Part shown: positions 59,148-64,000 of the stretch, piece after piece
Layout of the letters: every line of letters starts with the position of its first letter
Numbering within the stretch: position 1 is the stretch's first letter
Assembly: GCF_013364275.1 (NCBI RefSeq)
Contig: NZ_CP054932.1
Coordinates: 3,162,001 to 3,226,000 of the forward strand
From: Actinomadura sp. NAK00032
GTDB taxonomy: Bacteria; Actinomycetota; Actinomycetes; Streptosporangiales; Streptosporangiaceae
Length of the DNA: 64,000 bases
Direction: 5' to 3'
Translations under genes and position numbers: made by a program
Notes under the pieces: model-generated
Told to the model about the DNA's origin: nothing
Seen by the model: only the letters and a program-made list of their open reading frames with translations
Database searches by the model: none

Positions 59148-59202
59148 TTGACGAATCGGCGTCAGGCCTGTTTACTGGGGAATGCGTCGAACTTATGTTC
59201 GA
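59148..59202 (+). promoter_or_regulatory. SOS promoter: -35/-10 with LexA box
   Basis: TTGACG (59148-59153) is followed after 17 bases by TTTACT (59171-59176). TCGAACTTATGTTCGA at 59187-59202 is a perfect match to the actinobacterial LexA consensus TCGAAC-N4-GTTCGA, placed just after the expected transcription start. A second GTTCGAAC palindrome lies near 59138. It controls the HEPN gene at 59335. Confidence 0.85.
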
Positions 59203-59334
59203 CGCTGGTGCGGGACTCGCGGCCCGCGCCAGGGCGACGTCCCCGCCGGTCGCGGTGTTTCGGCGGGACGGACGGCCGGGCGGAGTGAGGGGAAGCTCTC
59301 CGCCCGGCCGGCCCGAGCCCGGAAGGAGGCACAG

Positions 59335-59832
59335 ATGTCCGGAACGATGACCGCACGCGGCGTCCACTCCGCCGCCCAGTCCGTCCCGCCGCCGAGCCCA
59401 CGCCACCGCCCGCTGCCCGCGCCGCGTCCGGCGCACACGGCCGCCGGCCAGCTGCACGCGGCCCGCATGGGCCTCGCCGAGGCCGCCGAGGCCACCTCGC
59501 CGGCCGTGCGCTACGTCTGCGCGCACCTGGCGGCGCTGCGCGCCGCCGCCGCGGTGCTCGCGTCCAAGGAGCCCCTGGAGACCCACCGCCGGGGGCGCCC
59601 CCGCAGCGTGTGGGTGCTGCTGCCCGAGGCCGAGCCCGCGCTGCGCGAGTGGGCCGCGTTCTTCGCCGCCGGCGCCGACAAGCGCGCCGCCGCCGAGGCG
59701 GGGCTGCCGCGCGCCGTCACCCCGCGCGAGGCCGAAGAGCTCGTGCACGACGCCGAGGTCTTCGTCACCCTCGTCGAGGACACCCTCGGCATCGACGGGC
59801 AGCCCACGCTGCCCGTCCCCGAGGCCAGCTAG
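59335..59832 (+). CDS. SAV_6107-family HEPN-domain protein
   Basis: A 165-residue protein with a helical HEPN-like core (AAGQLHAARMGLAEAAEA, YVCAHLAALRAAAAVLA, LREWAAFFAAGADKRAAAEA, EAEELVHDAEVF), the SAV_6107 family of actinomycetes. HEPN proteins are often RNases or nucleic-acid-binding factors, but the RX4-6H motif is not evident. ATG 59335 follows GGAAGGAGG; a frame open from 59182 would run through the SOS box and is rejected. Its promoter carries a LexA site, so it should be DNA-damage induced. Confidence 0.85.
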   Translation: MSGTMTARGVHSAAQSVPPPSPRHRPLPAPRPAHTAAGQLHAARMGLAEAAEATSPAVRYVCAHLAALRAAAAVLASKEPLETHRRGRPRSVWVLLPEAEPALREWAAFFAAGADKRAAAEAGLPRAVTPREAEELVHDAEVFVTLVEDTLGIDGQPTLPVPEAS

Positions 59833-59879
59833 CCATCCCGGCGGCCCGTCCCCACCCTCCCCATTCCGGGACCGGCCGC

Positions 59880-59942
59880 GCCGGGGGCCGGGGCGCCCGC
59901 CCCGCCGGTCCGACCGCGCGGCGGGCGCCCCCGGCCCCCGGC
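59880..59942 (+). terminator. Very long GC hairpin after the HEPN gene
   Basis: Left arm 59880-59901 pairs with right arm 59920-59942 over 22 positions with one bulged G, around an 18-base loop. It probably terminates the SOS gene. The remaining 246 bp up to the CoA-transferase gene contain only G-rich strings and CCCACGACCCGC/GCGGGTCGTTGG partial complements, with no gene. Confidence 0.8.
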
Positions 59943-60188
59943 GACCTCCGGACGATCGCGCCGGCGGCGGCCGCAACCCCCCGAGCCGGCCCCACCGGCG
60001 CGATCCCCGACGCCCACCGCACGCCCGGCGCGGGCAAGCTCGGCGCGGCCGACCAATGAAGCCCGCGGCCGACCCAGCCCACGACCCGCAGGCCCCGGCG
60101 GGGGGCGGGCATGTGCTGATGTGGCGGGTCGTTGGTGAGGCCGGGGTGTGCGGGGGCGGGGGCGGGGCGGGCTGATAGACATCGCTGC

Positions 60189-61370
60189 ATGAGCGGAACC
60201 TTGCCGTTGGACGGGATGCGCGTCGTGGAGCTGTCGAGCTTCGTCGCGACGCCGCTCGGCGGGATGACCCTGGCGCAGCTCGGCGCGGACGTCGTGCGGG
60301 TCGACCAGGTGGGCGGCGGGCCCGACATCGACCGGTGGCCGCTCGCGCCGTCCGGGCGGAGCCTGTACTGGGCCGGGTTGAACAAGGGCAAGCGGTCCGT
60401 CACCGCCGACCTGCGGTCGGCGGAGGGGCGGGAGGTCGTCGCGGGGCTCGTCGCGGAGTGCGGCGTCGTGCTGACCAACGCGGCCCCGCGCCCGGGGCTC
60501 GGCTACGACGAGCTGCGGGCCGCCCGGCCGGACCTGATCCACATCCGGCTCCAGGGCACCCGGGACGGGGGCAACGCCGTCGACTACACGGTGAACGCCG
60601 CCCTGGGCTTCCCTGATATCACGGGGCCGTCCGGCCAGGACGGGCCCGTCAACCACGTGCTGCCCGCCTGGGACATCGCGTGCGGCCTCTACATGGCCGT
60701 CGGCATCCTGGCGGCCGAGCGGCACCGGCTGCGCACGGGCGAGGGCCAGAGCGTCCAGGTGGCGCTGCAAGACGTCGCCCTGGCCACCGCGGGGAACCTC
60801 GGGTACCTCGCAGAGGCGCAACTGGGCGAGGCCAGGCAGCGTCTGGGCAACCACCTGTTCGGCGACTTCGGGCGCGATTTCGCCACCGCGGACGGCCGCG
60901 TCATGGTCGCGGTCCTCACCGCCCGCCACTGGCGCGACCTGGTGGAGGCCACCGGGCTCGGCGAGGTGGGCGCCGCCCTCGAACGCGCCTTCGGCGCCGA
61001 CTTCCGCCGCGCCGGCGACCGCTTCGCCCACCGCGAGGCGCTCGGCGGCGTCCTCGCCCCCTGGTTCGCGGCGCGGACCTGCGCACAGGTCGCGGACGGG
61101 TTGAAGGGCACGTCCGTCCTGTGGTCCCGGTACCGGGGCTTCGCCGAGGTGGCGGCGGGGCTGCGCGACGAGCCCCTCATGGCGCCGCTCGACCAGCCGG
61201 GCATCGGCCCCCATCTCGCCCCGGGCTCGCCGCTGCGCCTCGGCGGCGCCTCGCTGCCGCCGGTACCGGCGCCCGCGCTGGGCGAGCACACGGACGAGGT
61301 CCTGCGGGACGTCCTGTCACTCTCCCCGGACCGGATCGCCGCCCTGCGGGGCGCGGGCGCGATCGGCTGA
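60189..61370 (+). CDS. CaiB/BaiF-type CoA-transferase family protein (2-methylfumaryl-CoA isomerase-like)
   Basis: A 393-residue class III CoA-transferase fold. The N-terminus (DGMRVVELSSFVATPLGGMT; WAGLNKGKRSVTADLR) strongly recalls Mct, the 2-methylfumaryl-CoA isomerase of the 3-hydroxypropionate cycle. Asp162 (PAWDIACGLYMAVGI) is at the catalytic Asp position. The exact reaction is uncertain: intramolecular or ordinary CoA transfer. TAGACA (60176-60181) lies seven bases before ATG 60189. No other 3-hydroxypropionate-cycle gene is visible nearby. Confidence 0.82.
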   Translation: MSGTLPLDGMRVVELSSFVATPLGGMTLAQLGADVVRVDQVGGGPDIDRWPLAPSGRSLYWAGLNKGKRSVTADLRSAEGREVVAGLVAECGVVLTNAAPRPGLGYDELRAARPDLIHIRLQGTRDGGNAVDYTVNAALGFPDITGPSGQDGPVNHVLPAWDIACGLYMAVGILAAERHRLRTGEGQSVQVALQDVALATAGNLGYLAEAQLGEARQRLGNHLFGDFGRDFATADGRVMVAVLTARHWRDLVEATGLGEVGAALERAFGADFRRAGDRFAHREALGGVLAPWFAARTCAQVADGLKGTSVLWSRYRGFAEVAAGLRDEPLMAPLDQPGIGPHLAPGSPLRLGGASLPPVPAPALGEHTDEVLRDVLSLSPDRIAALRGAGAIG

Positions 61371-61442
61371 CCCGAACGCGACGGTTACATTCATGAGTCC
61401 GGACCTGGCCATGCCGGTGCATGGATAATTACACTCGCCTCT

Positions 61443-62132
61443 ATGATGGATGACCCCTCCGTCCGGATCATGGACGTCCTGGGCCGGCCGCTCGCGCCCG
61501 GGGAGGAGCCGCTGCGCTCGGCCCTGGAGGCGCTGGGCACGCCGGTGCAGTTCCCCGCCGAGCACACGATCTTCTGGGAGGGGCAGCCGTCGCACTCGGT
61601 GCTGCTGATCCAGAAGGGCAGCGTCAAGGTGACGCGGCGGGGCGCCGACGGTACGGAGATCATCCTGGCGATCCGCGGCGAGGGCGAGGTCATGGGGGAG
61701 GAGGGCGTCCTCATGGGCGAGCCCCGCGCCGCGACCGTGACGACGATCACCGACCTCGCCGGGCTGGACATCGCGGCGGACGCCCTGCTGGCCTTCGTCC
61801 GCGACCACGACCTGTGGCCGCTGATGTACCGGGCGGCCGTCCGCCGGCGCCGCCAGTCCGACCAGCGGGCGCTGCTCGCGCGGCTGGACGTGAAGAGCCG
61901 GCTGGCCCGCTGGCTGCTGGACCTGGCGGGCGAGGTCGGCGAGCAGGACGGGGCGGGGTGGACGATCGCGGTCACCCTCTCGCAGCAGGACCTCGCCGGG
62001 CGGATCGGCGCGTCCCGCGACGCCGTCGCGATCGAGCTGCGCAAACTCCGGGACGAGGGCCTGGTCAGCACCGGGCGGCGCAAGATCGTTCTGCACGATC
62101 TCGAAGGTCTGCGTAATATTGCGCATAGGTAG
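61443..62132 (+). CDS. Crp/Fnr-family transcriptional regulator
   Basis: A 229-residue regulator with a cyclic-nucleotide-binding-like jelly roll (about 30-140; FWEGQPSHSVLLIQKGSVKV, GEVMGEEGVLMGE) and a C-terminal winged HTH (LSQQDLAGRIGASRDAVAIE). No Cys cluster for Fe-S is present, so it is not an Fnr-type oxygen sensor; a ligand is unknown. TACACT (61430-61435) lies seven bases before the ATG, indicating a leaderless transcript, and AT-rich DNA surrounds the gene. Confidence 0.9.
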   Translation: MMDDPSVRIMDVLGRPLAPGEEPLRSALEALGTPVQFPAEHTIFWEGQPSHSVLLIQKGSVKVTRRGADGTEIILAIRGEGEVMGEEGVLMGEPRAATVTTITDLAGLDIAADALLAFVRDHDLWPLMYRAAVRRRRQSDQRALLARLDVKSRLARWLLDLAGEVGEQDGAGWTIAVTLSQQDLAGRIGASRDAVAIELRKLRDEGLVSTGRRKIVLHDLEGLRNIAHR

Positions 62133-62220
62133 CTGTAGACATCCATTTCTCTTCATGTGTTAATACACATAAGAGAAGTCTGCAGAGGCTTCCCCGGTTG
62201 CGTCCGGAGGGCACTTCATC

Positions 62221-62448
62221 ATGACGCTGCAGGTGGTAGGCGCGGTGTGCATCCTGATAGCGCTGATCGGCGGGGACTTCGAGGTCGGCGGAGTGGAGAT
62301 CCCGCGGCTCTCGCGGGCCCGGATCATCGCGCTCGTCACGGCGGGCGTCATCCTGGTGGGGCTCGGCCTCCTGGCCGACGCGGGACAGGTCCCCGACCTG
62401 CCCCAGGGGCCCGCGCCCGTGGCGCGGACCACGCCCGGGGGGCCGTGA
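62221..62448 (+). CDS. Small membrane protein
   Basis: A 75-residue protein with two hydrophobic stretches (VVGAVCILIALIGGDFEVGG start; RIIALVTAGVILVGLGLL) and a Pro-rich end. Function unknown. It sits between the Crp-type regulator and the MazG-like gene, with an AT-rich promoter region (62130-62175) upstream. Confidence 0.7.
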   Translation: MTLQVVGAVCILIALIGGDFEVGGVEIPRLSRARIIALVTAGVILVGLGLLADAGQVPDLPQGPAPVARTTPGGP

Positions 62449-62479
62449 CGGATTTCGTACAGGAGGGACGCGCGCAACC

Positions 62480-62803
62480 ATGACCGATCACCTTGGTCCG
62501 TTCCAATCCATGTGGGACGCATGGGACGAGGCCGACGATGAGATGGCGCGAAAGCCCTTGTCGCATTTCCGCCGGGCGGTCGACATCCAGTTCGACGAGC
62601 TGGAGGAGCACCTGGCGCGGGGGGACGAGCAGGCCGCGGCGCGGGAGGCGGCGGACGTGGTCAGCATCGCCCTCAACCTGATGCGCCGCCTCGGGCACCG
62701 GCCGGAGGAGATCGCCGAGATCGTCCGGTCCCGGGCCGAGCACCGGATGAAGGGGCAGGCGCTCGCCATCCTCGACAAGTACGAGCGCGTCTACGGCATC
62801 TGA
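62480..62803 (+). CDS. MazG-like all-alpha NTP pyrophosphohydrolase domain protein
   Basis: A 107-residue helical protein with FDELEEHLARGDEQAAAREA and EAADVVSIALNLMRRLG, fitting the ExxE...ExxD metal-binding pattern of MazG-type pyrophosphatases. It may hydrolyse non-canonical NTPs, but this is a family-level inference. ATG 62480 starts it 31 bases after the small membrane gene, so the two are likely co-transcribed. Confidence 0.75.
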   Translation: MTDHLGPFQSMWDAWDEADDEMARKPLSHFRRAVDIQFDELEEHLARGDEQAAAREAADVVSIALNLMRRLGHRPEEIAEIVRSRAEHRMKGQALAILDKYERVYGI

Positions 62804-62844
62804 CGCGACCCGGCATCTGACACGGCTCGGCATCTGACGCCCCG
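62794..62844 (+). repeat. 17-bp tandem repeat duplicating the gene end
   Basis: CGGCATCTGACGCGACC and two similar units start at 62794, 62811 and 62828, repeating the last codons and stop (GGC ATC TGA) of the MazG-like gene. A CCCGCCCGGGGGCGGG hairpin at 62841-62856 follows and is the likely terminator. Confidence 0.85.
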
Positions 62845-62940
62845 CCCGGGGGCGGGCCGTACCGGAGAGCGAGACGGCCCGCGATGTGTGCTTTGTCCGC
62901 ATGTGAGATTGTTAGGGCGGCGAAGTACGGGAGGGGCGCG

Positions 62941-64000
62941 GTGGCGGTGCGGGACGGGCGCGGGCTTGTCCCGCTGCTGGCGTTCCTCGGGGTGATGGGC
63001 TACTCGCTGTCGATGGCCGTCGTGACGCCCGCGCTGCCGCAGATCCAGGAGGGCCTCGGCACCACCCCGGCCGGCGCCGCGTGGGCGCTCACCGCGATGA
63101 CGCTGTCCGCCGCCGTCGCCACCCCGGTGGTGGGGCGGCTCGGCGACCTGTACGGGCCCCGGCGCGTGCTGCTCGCCGTGCTCGCGGTCGCGACCCTGGG
63201 CATGGTCGTCGCGGCGCTCGCCCCGTCGGTGCCGGCGATGCTGGCCGGGCGCGTGCTCGGCGGCATCGGCGGCGGCGTGTACCCGCTGGCGTACACGATC
63301 ATCCGGGACGTCGTCCCGGCGTCCCGGACGGCGTCCGCGGTCGGGCTCATGTCGTCCATGCTCGGGCTCGGCGGCGCGGTCTCCTGGTGCCTGGCGGGCC
63401 CGATCATCGACTTCCTCGGCTGGCGGTGGCTGCTCTGGGTGCCCGTCATCGGGCTGGTGCCCGGCATCGCCCTCGCCTGGTGGATCGTTCCGCGCTCGGC
63501 GCCGAGGGCGGCGGCCCGGGTCGACTGGTGGGGCGCCGTCCTGTTCGCCGGCTGGCTGGTGGCCGCGCTCACCGCGCTGACCCAGGGCATGGACTGGGGC
63601 TGGACGTCGCCGGGCGTCCTCGGCCTGCTCGCGCTGTCGGCGGTGACGGCGCTCGTCTGGCTGCGGGTGGAGAGCCGCGTCGCCGAACCGCTGGTCGACC
63701 TGCGGCTGATGCGCGTGCGCGGCGTCTGGACGGCGAACGCCGCGTCGCTGCTGTCCGGCTACGCGCTCATGGCCGGCGGCCTGCTGTTCCCGCTGCTCGT
63801 CCAGCTCCCGGAGAGCACCGGGTTCGGGTTCGGCGGGACGGCCACCGAGGCGGCGCTCCTGCAACTGCCCGCCAGCGTCGGGATGACCGCCGCCGGCATG
63901 GCGGCGGGCGTCCTCGACCGGCGGATCGGCTCGCGCATGGTGCTGCTCGGAGGCGCGCTGATGACCGGCGCGGGCTACGCGTTCGTGGCGTTCGAGCACG
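62941..64000 (+). CDS. MFS transporter (DHA2-type), cut by window end
   Basis: The first 353 codons of a major-facilitator exporter. GTG 62941 follows GGGAGGGG. At least nine membrane spans are visible, with motif A-like GRLGDLYGPRRVLL between spans 2 and 3 and the motif-C-like GLGGAVSWCLAGPI in span 5, indicating a proton-driven drug or metabolite exporter. No stop is reached. Substrate unknown. Confidence 0.9.
   Translation, partial: MAVRDGRGLVPLLAFLGVMGYSLSMAVVTPALPQIQEGLGTTPAGAAWALTAMTLSAAVATPVVGRLGDLYGPRRVLLAVLAVATLGMVVAALAPSVPAMLAGRVLGGIGGGVYPLAYTIIRDVVPASRTASAVGLMSSMLGLGGAVSWCLAGPIIDFLGWRWLLWVPVIGLVPGIALAWWIVPRSAPRAAARVDWWGAVLFAGWLVAALTALTQGMDWGWTSPGVLGLLALSAVTALVWLRVESRVAEPLVDLRLMRVRGVWTANAASLLSGYALMAGGLLFPLLVQLPESTGFGFGGTATEAALLQLPASVGMTAAGMAAGVLDRRIGSRMVLLGGALMTGAGYAFVAFEH

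Noticed and set aside
59182..59334. N-terminal extension of the HEPN protein
   Set aside because: It would begin at the SOS box and before a much better ribosome site at 59335; the added residues are Arg-rich shadow.

Overview
The window is chromosomal DNA from a very high-GC actinomycete. GC-rich third positions, the actinobacterial ctaE-qcrCAB block, PimB, a PASTA-domain PknL kinase, DUF1996 and SAV_6107-HEPN proteins and many apparently leaderless genes all fit Streptosporangiales/Thermomonosporaceae (Actinomadura-like); that family placement is inference. No rRNA, tRNA, CRISPR, phage or insertion sequence was seen.

Backbone. Gene content follows the Mycobacterium tuberculosis Rv2170-Rv2196 neighbourhood as I remember it: ctaE-qcrC-qcrA-qcrB (114-4485), PimB (4550), FadD15-like ligase (16490-18292), SRPBCC protein (20061), PlsC-type acyltransferase (23697), DAHP synthase (33446-34492), PknL (41381-43303), its Rv2175c-type substrate (48015), polyprenyl diphosphate synthase (53486), MetF (54698) and a GNAT protein (55570). 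Lineage-specific modules interrupt it.

Inserted modules. (1) 9020-15676: a probable membrane redox cluster: degenerate M23-like membrane protein, ferric-reductase-like heme protein, NuoF-like flavoprotein fused to a ferredoxin, DUF4142 and DUF1996 proteins. (2) 26355-28592: a TIGR04222 membrane protein with a Cys/Gly tail, a DUF692 (MNIO-family) enzyme and a small partner, all translationally overlapped; this looks like a peptide-modification (RiPP-type) locus and is my top candidate for an under-described system. (3) 28752: a phosphofructokinase with Asp104 and Lys124, predicted to use pyrophosphate, with a DasR-type palindrome upstream. (4) 35519-39878: LytS/LytR-type two-component system, small membrane protein and sodium:solute symporter. 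(5) 44432-46626: thiO-thiS-thiG under a TPP riboswitch, with thiE nearby. (6) 49448-53408: a second Ser/Thr kinase and a carboxymuconolactone-decarboxylase/GH3 glucosidase pair. (7) 56183-57382: two small WXG-like secreted-type proteins.

Right end (57452-64000). ArsC-like and YbaK-like proteins are divergent from an L,D-transpeptidase lipoprotein across only 23 bp. Then come an SOS-box-controlled HEPN protein, a CaiB/Mct-like CoA-transfer enzyme, a Crp/Fnr regulator, small proteins and an MFS transporter cut by the window end.

Regulation. The sequence shows an aromatic-amino-acid attenuator with leader peptide before DAHP synthase, a TPP riboswitch, two DasR-like palindromes, one SOS box, a recurrent -10 hexamer placed 6-7 nt before start codons (leaderless transcription), and two families of intergenic repeats (6475/40265 and 31122-31355).
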